Source: Faecalibacterium sp. An122 (lineage in GTDB: Bacteria > Bacillota > Clostridia > Oscillospirales > Ruminococcaceae). From it: DNA of 64,000 bases. A model generated the notes under the pieces. It saw only the letters and a program-made list of their open reading frames with translations. It was not told the DNA's origin and did not search any database. The DNA lies in the NCBI RefSeq assembly GCF_002160895.1, contig NZ_NFLL01000006.1:1-64000 (forward strand), read 5' to 3'. Below, piece after piece: positions 8,773-15,924 of the stretch (position 1 is its first letter; every line of letters begins with the position of its first letter). The position numbers and the translations under genes are program-made.

Positions 8773-10344
8773 CTAACGTTGGCAAGCCGTCTCTCTGAAC
8801 GTTTCCTCCCGTCCTGTTTTGGTCTTCTCTCCTTTCTTATGAAGCTGCTCCACCACCGACTGCTTGCCCTCGGCCTTGTCCACCGCTTCCACCTGTTTCG
8901 CTCCCAGAACCTGACTGACCCAGTAGCGGGTTTCATTCAGCGGTTTCAGCTCTGCCTGCACCTGTTCCAACTGCCGGGCAAAGGCTGCGTGATCTGCTTG
9001 CAGCTTGCTGTACTCTGCCTCCAGGGCATCCAGATTCACATTCAGGTCAATATGCTGCGCTTTCAAATAGCGATAGGCTTTGTTGTAGGCTTTCAGTTCT
9101 TCCTGGTGGCTCTCGGCAAAGGCAGCCTGCCGCTTCTTCCAGCCGATCTTCAGGTACTTATCATGGACGGGCTTCTGTTCCCGGCAGACTGCAACAGCGT
9201 TCTGAATTCTGGCAATGTCTTTCATCCGCTTTTCGGCCTTTCGCATACCAGTACTGGCCTGGCTGGCTTTTTGCTTCACGCTAGACAGGACGGTGTTCAA
9301 CTGCTCCAGGGTCGAGATCTTATGCTGTTGGAGATATGCAACAGCCCTTGCCACATCCTTCAAATCCTTCAGGTCGCCCTTCTGCTGACCGGACCAGGAC
9401 CAGTCAGTTCGTTCTGTTTTCCGCTGGTTCAGGTAATCATTGAGGAGGATTCCAAGGTCTGTGGAAGCTGCTTCCTCTTTCAGCAGCTCTTTCTCTGCCT
9501 GGATCAGTTCCTCAATCCAATCCAGCAGGCCCCGAATGGTTTTGCGGATGGCGGACAGCATCTGGTTGGCGGCCTTGATATCCCGATTCAGATTGCCGAT
9601 GTTGGTCTGAATGCCACGCCGTTCCATCTGGGTCACCGCAGGCCCCATGTGGACGGTGGGAATCACGTCCAGGCCCTGCCGCTCATAGGAGCGCAGGTCG
9701 AGCCGCTCTGGCCGCTCTGCTGCTTCCAGATAACGGTTGACCGTGTCGGCCCATCCCTGCCGCCAGATCTCTGCATACTTCTGGTCGTTTCAGTCAACGG
9801 TGTTTTCCTTATGGCTTTTCCAGTTTCCCGACGGGAGCCGGATGCGTTCGCCGTTTTCATCCAGGTCATACACTTTCCGGCTCTTGGGGAGCCACCTCCC
9901 ATGCTCGTCCATAGCTCTGAGGGTCAGCATCACATGACAGTGAACATTGTGTCCGGGTGGATTCGGGTCATGGATGGCGAAGTCAGCGATCATCCCTTTG
10001 GAAACAAACTGCTTTTCGCAGTAGTCCCGGACCATTTGCGGGTACTGTTCCGGTGGGACTTCTTTGGGCAGGGCCAGCACGAAGCGCCGGGCCAGTTGGG
10101 CGTTCCATTGCTTCTCAGCCGCTTCCACCGAGTTCCAGAGAGTTTCCCGGTTGGCGTACTCCGAAGGGGCGTTGGAGGGCAGCATGATCTCGGTATACAG
10201 GATGCCGCGCTTACCAGAATAGTTTTTGGTTTTCTGATCGTACTCCGAAAACAACTTCTCGCCGCTCTGGTAGGCGGCACCGGCCACAGCCGACTGCCCC
10301 TTGCTGCGCTGGGTGATGGTGATGTCAAAGTGTGGGTTGGGCAT
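8773..10344 (-). pseudogene. mobA: MobA/MobL (MOBQ) relaxase with one in-frame TGA
   Basis: Read from ATG 10344 (PNPHFDITITQRSKGQSAVA), the protein has the MobA/MobL pattern AAYQSGEKL and the metal-binding HNVHCHVMLT. AAGGAGG lies 7 bases before this ATG, so it is preferred over GTG 10353. At 9790-9792 a single TGA stands where a Trp is expected (NTVD, stop, NDQKYAEIWR). The same frame then continues without further change for about 340 codons of coiled-coil-rich C-terminus. It is therefore a full-length gene broken by one TGG-to-TGA change. A truncated 184-residue nuclease domain could still be made. Confidence 0.8.
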
Positions 10345-10365
10345 AGCTGTCACCTCCTTCTAGAC

Positions 10366-10401
10366 AAAAAGAAAAGCAGGAAACCATTTCTGATTTCCTG
10401 C
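10366..10401 (-). terminator. Terminator or attenuator before relaxase
   Basis: On the minus strand GCAGGAAA and TTTCCTGC form an 8-bp stem followed by TTTTCTTTTT. It lies only about 20 bases upstream of the relaxase start. It either ends an upstream transcript or attenuates read-through into the relaxase. Confidence 0.6.
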
Positions 10402-10494
10402 TCGGTGGTGTCGTCGTAGAACGATTGGTATTCAGTTTTGAAAGTTCAAGTTATGCTAATCAAAAGATGGTCTAAGAATAGTTTTTATTAAAGG

Positions 10495-10821
10495 TTATTT
10501 CCGATATTTTTTAGGATTTATCTTCGGCATTATAATTGACAAAATGACCATTACCGCCACTATTCCGAGTCCAATACACAAAATAACATCATTATAATTA
10601 AAGCTGCCGTACAACAATAGGAACGCACCTATTCCGCAAAAGACAACACATCTTCCAAACAAATGGCACATCGCTTCTTCATTGTAGGTTTCTTTTTCTG
10701 CTTTCCTCATGGTATTCCAGCCAGCAAGAAACCAAGTGCCTTTTTGGTTATAAATGTTCACGCCCCATATTACTGCTCCCAAAGAAATGATAAGCGTAAG
10801 AACTATTTTAAATATGTTCAT
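10495..10821 (-). CDS. DUF3784 membrane protein (108 aa)
   Basis: Three hydrophobic segments are visible: about residues 5-22 (IVLTLIISLGAVIWGV), 55-72 (CVVFCGIGAFLLLYG) and 78-98. The stretch GTWFLAGWNTMRKAEKETYN between the first two is typical of DUF3784. This is a small inner-membrane family without a known job that is common in Clostridia elements. It lies between the candidate oriT and the relaxase, in the same direction. It starts at ATG 10821 and is intact. Confidence 0.7.
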   Translation of the reverse strand: MNIFKIVLTLIISLGAVIWGVNIYNQKGTWFLAGWNTMRKAEKETYNEEAMCHLFGRCVVFCGIGAFLLLYGSFNYNDVILCIGLGIVAVMVILSIIMPKINPKKYRK

Positions 10822-11088
10822 AATCAGGCTCCTTTCTTAGAACGGATGTTTTGGAAAATCCTGATTTTCTTTTGATTTTATTATACTATAATTGGCACCC
10901 TTTTGGAATAGCTGAATTATAAATTTGCTGGACGGGAACAGCTTGCAGCGCAATGTGTTTCCGGGGGGCAAATCCACAAAGGGGTAGCTGGCGTAAGCCA
11001 GCGCAGGGGAAGTGTAGCTTTCCCCGTGATGATTGGAACAGATTGAAAAGCTGTGTAAATCATCCGCTTTCTGCAGGAAGCCCCCGGC
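10822..11088. other. Intergenic structured stretch before oriT
   Basis: No gene is supported here. The DNA holds GCTGGCgtaaGCCAGC (10987-11002) and GGGGAAgtgtagcTTTCCCC (11007-11026), two strong hairpins next to the candidate oriT. They may be relaxosome binding sites or part of a transcript leader. Confidence 0.45.
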
Positions 11089-11130
11089 AGGGCGCAACGC
11101 ACCGGCTCGACCGGTGTATAATTGCGCCCT
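11089..11130. other. oriT: Candidate oriT (MOBQ type)
   Basis: Nested inverted repeats AGGGCGCAA/TTGCGCCCT and CACCGG/CCGGTG surround a CTCGA loop. The plus strand then reads TAATTGCGCCCT (11119-11130). From memory the RSF1010/R1162 nick region is TAAGTGCGCCCT next to an inverted repeat, so this matches at 11 of 12 positions. The site lies between DUF3847 and the MOBQ-type MobA/MobL relaxase, as expected for a cis-acting origin of transfer. The assignment rests on recalled similarity. Confidence 0.55.
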
Positions 11131-11439
11131 TCATTCTGAAGGGTTTGGATCTCCTCTGGCTTCTTGTAAATCGTGAATCATCTTTGCCAGGGCCAGCACA
11201 ACCTCCTGCTGATGGAACGAAAGCTTCAGTAGCTCCATCACTTGGTCATCGGTCAGCTCTCCCGGGCAGATCAGAAAACTTTCCAGCATTCCGCCGCGCG
11301 TACAGAGGCGATGGGTACGGGCCTTGCGGGTCAACTCCGGTATCCTGTGCTCCAGCATTTTCTCCTGGTGCTGGTAGTACCGAAGTTTCTGTTCGGCCTT
11401 TTCTTTTTGGGCTTTCATGCGGTCCAGTTTTTCATTCAT
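11131..11439 (-). CDS. DUF3847 family protein (102 aa)
   Basis: Clear DUF3847 pattern: EQKLRYYQHQEKMLEHRIPE, then RTHRLCTRGGMLESFL and ELTDDQVMELL. This small family sits upstream of MobA/MobL relaxases in Clostridia elements and probably acts with the relaxase, though no biochemistry is known to me. The N-terminal half is a basic coiled coil. The start at 11439 has AAAGGAGATAG upstream. Directly past its stop lies the candidate oriT. Confidence 0.8.
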   Translation of the reverse strand: MNEKLDRMKAQKEKAEQKLRYYQHQEKMLEHRIPELTRKARTHRLCTRGGMLESFLICPGELTDDQVMELLKLSFHQQEVVLALAKMIHDLQEARGDPNPSE

Positions 11440-11468
11440 AAGTCTCTATCTCCTTTATAAATAATGAA

Positions 11469-11512
11469 AGCGGCAGGATCGTCCAACCGGACGCCTGCCG
11501 CTGTTTTATTTG
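11469..11512. repeat. 44-bp direct repeat, copy A (terminator)
   Basis: AGCGGCAGG and CCTGCCGCT form a 9-bp stem followed by GTTTTATTTGT, a terminator in the plus direction. The same 44 bases, with one T-to-C change, recur at 13321-13364. The two copies bracket the TetR/TIM-barrel pair exactly. Confidence 0.8.
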
Positions 11513-12093
11513 TCATCCATCTTCTCTGGGCTTTGCCGGGGTGACCCCATCACTTTGGAGAGGACCGAGAAAATCATATCCACTTCTTCTTGCGGTGATA
11601 TCGTACAGCCTCCCAGCAACCATTCCAGCACCAGATGCAGCGTACCATACTGGATAAAAGAAGCGTAGGCCTGCTTTTCCCTCTGAGACATGGAAGAAGG
11701 TAACGCGGACACCATCCTCGTCTGAAAATCCGGCAGCTGGATTTTGATCTCACGGAGAAAGCTGTAGTCGCACTCTTTCAGGAGGAGGCCGATCTGCCTC
11801 TGGTTCTCCTCCAGGTATTCCAGCGCGTGGCACAGGGCAGCCCGGATGCTGCTGCCCGCCTGCAGGTAGGTCATCACATGGTCTGCAGTGTGAAGGACCA
11901 GCTCGTTCAAAATGTCTTTCACTACGTCTGACTGACAGCCATAGTATTTATAGAAGGTGCTGCGGTGGACCCCAGCCTTCTGACAAATTTCGGTGATGCT
12001 GATTTTCTGCACCGGTTTATTTTGAGCCAGCTCCAAAATCGCTTTGCGAATGGCATCCCGGCTTCCTGTATTACGAATCCCCTGTGTTTTCAT
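11506..12093 (-). CDS. TetR/AcrR family transcriptional regulator
   Basis: This 195-residue protein has an N-terminal TetR helix-turn-helix (ITEICQKAGVHRSTFYKYYG, residues about 33-52). The C-terminal ligand domain resembles the TetR_C_33-like type (HLVLEWLLGGC). It is transcribed away from the TIM-barrel gene at 12212 with a 118-bp shared promoter region containing an inverted repeat. It is therefore probably that gene's repressor and its own. The 3' end overlaps repeat copy A. Confidence 0.8.
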   Translation of the reverse strand: MKTQGIRNTGSRDAIRKAILELAQNKPVQKISITEICQKAGVHRSTFYKYYGCQSDVVKDILNELVLHTADHVMTYLQAGSSIRAALCHALEYLEENQRQIGLLLKECDYSFLREIKIQLPDFQTRMVSALPSSMSQREKQAYASFIQYGTLHLVLEWLLGGCTISPQEEVDMIFSVLSKVMGSPRQSPEKMDDK

Positions 12094-12109
12094 TCTTTTC
12101 TCCTTATAA

Positions 12110-12132
12110 CGACAGAATCGAAGGATTTGTCG
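12110..12132. promoter_or_regulatory. Likely TetR operator
   Basis: CGACA-g-AATC-gaag-GATT-TGTCG is an inverted repeat with one unpaired base. It lies between the TetR start and the -35 box of the divergent gene, a usual place for an autoregulatory TetR operator. Confidence 0.5.
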
Positions 12133-12133
12133 C

Positions 12134-12161
12134 TTGTGGTTCCGCGCCTGTCTGCTATAAT
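12134..12161 (+). promoter_or_regulatory. Promoter of TIM-barrel gene
   Basis: TTGTGG (12134-12139) and TATAAT (12156-12161) are 16 bases apart, 50 bases before the start codon at 12212. The -35 box directly follows the inverted-repeat operator. Confidence 0.55.
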
Positions 12162-12211
12162 TATTTTAGCTTCCGGAAGCATTTTTTCAACCCATTGAGA
12201 TGGAGGAAAAG

Positions 12212-13219
12212 ATGAAAGCTAAACTTCGCAAATTCGGTATCGGCCTGGGAATTATCCTGCTTGTCCTTATTCTGGGCGCAGGGATCTGGACCGTATCCAA
12301 AAACAGCAAGGTGAACCATATCATCGACACGCACCGAGACCCTGTTATCACCGAAACAGTCCATACCGGGCCCAAACGCTCGGTGCAGCAGATTATGATC
12401 GGTTCCCTGTGCACCAGTTACGACAATGCCCTGCAGGTGCTGAAGAATATCAAGGCCGCTGGCTACGACGGCATCGAGCTGAATGATTTCATGATCCAGA
12501 AAACAGCCCTGGTGGTCAAGGTCCTGACCCAGGCCGCCGGGATGCCGGTGGGCAACGGTGGCAGTCTGGACTGGCATGCTCTGATCAACGAAAGCGGGCT
12601 GGAAGTGACCGGCCTGCACAGCAACCTGGGCAGCATCCAGGCAGATCCCAAAGCCGTCGCAGACCTGGCCAAGAGCTACGGCACCGACACCATCATCATC
12701 ACCGGCATGTACCGCTTTGACTACAGCAGTGAGGAAGAAGTGCTGGATCTGGCCCGGCAGCTGAACGAGGCCGGCCAGGCCCTTCAGAAAGAAGGCATCC
12801 AGCTGCTCTATCACAATCACAACTGTGAGCTACAGCATGTCAACGACAGCCAAACAGCCTATGATCTCATCATCGAAAACACCGACCCCGCCTATGTCAA
12901 TTTTGAATTTGACAGCTACTGGATGGCCGACGGCGGCGCCAATGTAGAAGCCATCATGGAAAAGCTGGGCACCCGGATGAAGAAATGGCATGTGAATGAC
13001 CGTGGCCATGTCCAGGCCGGCCCTTACATGACCCCCATCCTGACCCAGGATGCAACCGAACTTGGCAACGGCAACATGGATCTTGAAGGCCTCTATGAAA
13101 TTGCTATGGCAAACGGGGTAGACAACATCGTGCTGGAGACCCACCAGAACTGGGTGAATGGCGACCCCATCCAGAGCCTTCAGGTGAGCGGCCAGTACAT
13201 GGACAAAACATTCCGCTGA
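12212..13219 (+). CDS. Membrane-anchored sugar phosphate isomerase/epimerase-like TIM barrel
   Basis: The 335-residue protein starts with a basic stretch and one hydrophobic helix (GIGLGIILLVLILGAGIW), so it is probably an uncleaved anchor with the domain outside the cell. The rest is a xylose-isomerase-like (AP endonuclease 2) barrel: YDGIELNDF, TGLHSNLGS, LYHNHNCEL, VNFEFDSYWM, KKWHVNDRGH and NIVLETHQNW. The His, Glu and Asp positions of the metal site appear kept. Start 12212 is chosen because GGAGG lies 6 bases upstream; the ATG at 12200 is less likely. Substrate is unknown. A lipid-anchored or secreted sugar enzyme is plausible. Confidence 0.75.
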   Translation: MKAKLRKFGIGLGIILLVLILGAGIWTVSKNSKVNHIIDTHRDPVITETVHTGPKRSVQQIMIGSLCTSYDNALQVLKNIKAAGYDGIELNDFMIQKTALVVKVLTQAAGMPVGNGGSLDWHALINESGLEVTGLHSNLGSIQADPKAVADLAKSYGTDTIIITGMYRFDYSSEEEVLDLARQLNEAGQALQKEGIQLLYHNHNCELQHVNDSQTAYDLIIENTDPAYVNFEFDSYWMADGGANVEAIMEKLGTRMKKWHVNDRGHVQAGPYMTPILTQDATELGNGNMDLEGLYEIAMANGVDNIVLETHQNWVNGDPIQSLQVSGQYMDKTFR

Positions 13220-13262
13220 ACGCTTCTATCATCTGCCCTTTTGCCAAAGGGTCACCCCATAG

Positions 13263-13306
13263 AAAAGACCGGCATTTGTGTGTCAAACACACTCTGCCGG
13301 CCTTTT
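13263..13306 (+). terminator. Terminator of TIM-barrel gene
   Basis: CCGGCA and TGCCGG pair, with an inner GTGTG/CACAC stem, followed by CCTTTT. It lies 44 bases after the stop codon. Confidence 0.7.
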
Positions 13307-13320
13307 GCTGTCTGAGTGAT

Positions 13321-13364
13321 AGCGGCAGGATCGTCCAACCGGACGCCTGCCGCTGTTTCATTTG
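13321..13364. repeat. 44-bp direct repeat, copy B (terminator)
   Basis: Nearly identical to 11469-11512 (one mismatch) and in the same orientation. It lies between the TIM-barrel gene and DUF6809, so the two copies mark the edges of the inserted cassette. Confidence 0.8.
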
Positions 13365-13639
13365 TTATTTATCTTTTTGACCTGCTCCACCGCCTCCTGC
13401 TGCACCAGCAGCCCTGCTGAAAAACCAACCTTAAAGTGGCACTCGTTCTCCTCGCCCTGGGCGATGGAAGCCTGATCTTGGAGTTCTTCCACCAGGTCGT
13501 AATCTTCTTTGCTCAGCTTTTCGGCCAGCCGATCCATAATCTTCTCGCAGGCTTTCAGTGCGTTCCGGTATTTTTCAGACTTCGGAACAACCGTTTCGCT
13601 GGGGTAAAAGTTTCCGTTATAAATCGCTTCCAGAATCAT
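13358..13639 (-). CDS. DUF6809 family protein (93 aa)
   Basis: The start of the protein (MILEAIYNGNFYPSETVVP) is the hallmark of DUF6809, small helical proteins encoded next to TnpV in Clostridia elements. The tail HFKVGFSAGLLVQQEAVEQV also fits. Start 13639 is chosen because GAGGAGGG lies just upstream; the ATG at 13660 lies inside that ribosome site. The gene overlaps the tnpV stop, so it is co-translated. Function unknown. Confidence 0.7.
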   Translation of the reverse strand: MILEAIYNGNFYPSETVVPKSEKYRNALKACEKIMDRLAEKLSKEDYDLVEELQDQASIAQGEENECHFKVGFSAGLLVQQEAVEQVKKINNK

Positions 13640-13652
13640 CGTCCTGCCCTCC

Positions 13653-14027
13653 TCATACATAGATCATCTCAGCCTGGATAATCTCCTCCGCCCGGCTGCG
13701 GATAGAGTTCATGGCCTGCACCCAGCTCACCGGGTCAGTTGCTTTCAGTTCCTCTGTGATGCTCTCGGCCTGGGCCATCTGCCGGACAATCAGGCGGCAC
13801 CGTTCGGCGGCCTGCTCATCCAGGTCGGCCAGAATGGTGTACAGCCTGCCGGACAGAAGCAGTTCATTATAAAGGAGAGGACGGTAGGTTTTCAGATATT
13901 CCCTATGTAACCGGCCCCAGTGGCCGATGGGGCAGGTTTCTTCCGGCAGCTTCAGCTCCGGCAGATAGCAGTCGCCGGACAGCGTGTAATCGATGCCGTT
14001 TTCATGGATGTTCGGTTTGAGCTTCAT
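13653..14027 (-). CDS. tnpV: TnpV transposon-encoded protein
   Basis: This 124-residue protein matches TnpV of Tn4451-type elements: CPIGHWGRLHREYLKTYRP, then YNELLLSGRLYTILADLDEQ and WVQAMNSIRSRAEEII. TnpV accompanies TnpX recombinases; its role is not established. The start overlaps the stop of the truncated tnpX (ATGA), and DUF6809 follows with overlap, so the three form one operon. A second TnpV, only distantly alike, lies at 40352. Confidence 0.85.
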   Translation of the reverse strand: MKLKPNIHENGIDYTLSGDCYLPELKLPEETCPIGHWGRLHREYLKTYRPLLYNELLLSGRLYTILADLDEQAAERCRLIVRQMAQAESITEELKATDPVSWVQAMNSIRSRAEEIIQAEMIYV

Positions 14028-15916
14028 GCTGATACCTCCTGTTCTTTTCTCCTGTGATAAAATTCCAGGGTGACTTTGTTGTGGTTTATTCTCTGGCAGT
14101 CCTCAGAGCAGAACTTCTGTTGGCTGTGGGTGGGCCAATAGAGCTTGCCGCAGACTGCGCAGGTGCGCTGACGGTAGTAATGGTCCCCACGCTCGGCTTC
14201 CCGCCGTTTCTGCTTCTCGGCTTGCTGTGCAGCTTTCCGGCAGTCTTTGGAGCAGAAAATTTGCCGGTTGCTTTCGGGGACGTACTCTTTGCCGCAGTGG
14301 GGGCAAAGTTTTTTCTTCACGATTTCGCCGCCGTTTTCAGCGATCTTCTGCGCCTTGCGCTTTTCCCGGTAGGCTTTGGAGCGTGCCTTCTCCTTCGCGA
14401 TCCGCTCCGCCTGGGCGCGTTCCTCCTGCTCCTTCATCTGTGCAAGTTCTTCCTCGGTGTAGGCAATGTCGATCTGTCCGGCGTAGTTGAAATAAATATC
14501 AACCTGCTGTGTTCTGGCATTGCCAACCCCTTCTGCCTCATGCACGATGATTTTATCAATCATCTCCCGGAACATAGCGTCGCTCACCTCGTCACTCTCC
14601 TGATACTTGTGAACCAGTGCAATGAACTGGTCGATCTTGAGCTGCGTCTTACTTTCCTCAGAAATGTGCTCCTCCAATTCTGAGATTTTGACCTCAATTG
14701 CCGCCTGCTCCTCGTCATACTGCTTCATAAGCTGCCGATACTGGCGTTCAGGGAGGATACCAGACACATAGTTCTCATACAGACTGCGAACAAGGTCAGA
14801 CAGTTCCCCGTATCGCTTTTGCAGCTGCTTTATGTCGGACTTTTTCTGCTGTGGCTTCGACTCCTGCTGGGCATTCCAGCGCGATTGAATCTCCTCGGCA
14901 AATGCCTGTTCATCGTTCAGAACACGGTGGGTTATTCTCTTGATTGTGGTCGCAATCAGGGTTTCCACCTGTCCCGCTGAGATGCCGTGTGCTGTGCAGG
15001 AATCTGTCATTCTGGAATAGCCGCCGCAGCGGAAGCTGTATTGCACAGAGCCATCCGTTTTGCTGTAGTGGGTCTGCAAGGTCATTCTTCTGCCGCAGTC
15101 GGCACAGTAGAGATAACCGCTCAGCCGGTGGCTGTGTGAACCCCATGCAGAAGCTCTCTGCACCCGCTTTCGCCGTTTCTGAACGCTGTCCCAAAGCTCC
15201 TGCGAAATGATTGGCTCATGGGTGTTGGGGAATACATAGTGCTCATCCGCCCCCGTTTCTTGCCGCTTATGGTTTTTGAAATCCTTGACAGTGGACTTGT
15301 GAAGAACCGTATGTCCGATATACTCCTGCCGGTTGAGAATCGTTCTGACAGTCGATACCGACCAGATATATGGGTCTTCAAACTGCTGGCCATTGTACTG
15401 CTCCGGGTGATTCTCCTTCTCATAGGCGGAGGGAATCAGCACCTTTTCTTCCGAGAGGATTTCAGCAATTGCGCGGGGGCTTTTGCCCTCGTTCGCAAGC
15501 TGGAAGATGTGCCGGACCACCTCTGCGGCCTCCGGGTCAACAACAATCGACTGCTTATCGTCTTTGACCCGGTTGTAGCCATAGGGGATGCTGCCGGAGC
15601 AGCGTTTCCCATCTTTCATTCGAGCGTCAAAGATGGCTCGGATTTTGTTGCTGGTGTCCTTGGCATACCACTCGTTCATGATATTAAGGAACGGGGCAAA
15701 ATCATTGCTGGAAGCATTTTGACTGTCGATTCCGTTGTTGATGGCGATGAACCGCACGTTCTTCTGCGGGAACATCACTTCGGTGTAGAATCCGACTTGC
15801 AAATAGTTTCGGCCAAACCGGCTCATGTCTTCTTGTGTCAAGTAGGAACTAAAAAATTTTTGAGATTTTACAAGCCGTTCATAGGTGGAAAACCACCCGT
15901 GAACGGCTTGTAACAT
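14024..15916 (-). pseudogene. tnpX: TnpX-type large serine recombinase lacking catalytic N-terminus
   Basis: Homology to TnpX-like recombinases begins at DMSRFGRNYLQVGFYTEVMF. The roughly 90 preceding residues, with the catalytic serine, are missing. They are replaced by about 28 residues of read-through from the neighbouring element (MLQAVHGWFSTYERLVKSQ). The recombinase domain, the zinc ribbon (YCADCGRRM) and a long coiled coil are intact. Two extra Cys-rich fingers end the protein (CPHCGKEY..FCSKDC and CAVCGKLY..FCSEDC). It cannot catalyse strand exchange. The break near 15838 is best explained by insertion of the three-recombinase element into this gene. Confidence 0.8.
15868..15913. repeat. 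46-bp near-perfect hairpin at element end
   Basis: Arms TTACAAGCCGTTCA and TGAACGGCTTGTAA are perfect 14-bp repeats, with an inner GGTGG-aaaa-CCACC stem. It lies between the last recombinase gene stop and the broken tnpX. It may be the terminator of the recombinase operon, a recombinase-binding site at the element end, or both. Confidence 0.6.
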
Positions 15917-15924
15917 TCTGCCTA

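Noticed and set aside
9790-9792. TGA read as tryptophan or selenocysteine
   Set aside because: Other genes in the window use TGA as stop, and no SECIS-like structure or Cys/Sec context is seen. A nonsense mutation or read error is simpler.
8779-10419. 546-codon plus-strand frame
   Set aside because: Complement of the MobA/MobL gene, whose motifs and AAGGAGG start are convincing.
10837-11097. 86-codon minus-strand frame before the candidate oriT
   Set aside because: It runs across two hairpins and the oriT-like repeats, has no ribosome site and no plausible protein composition.
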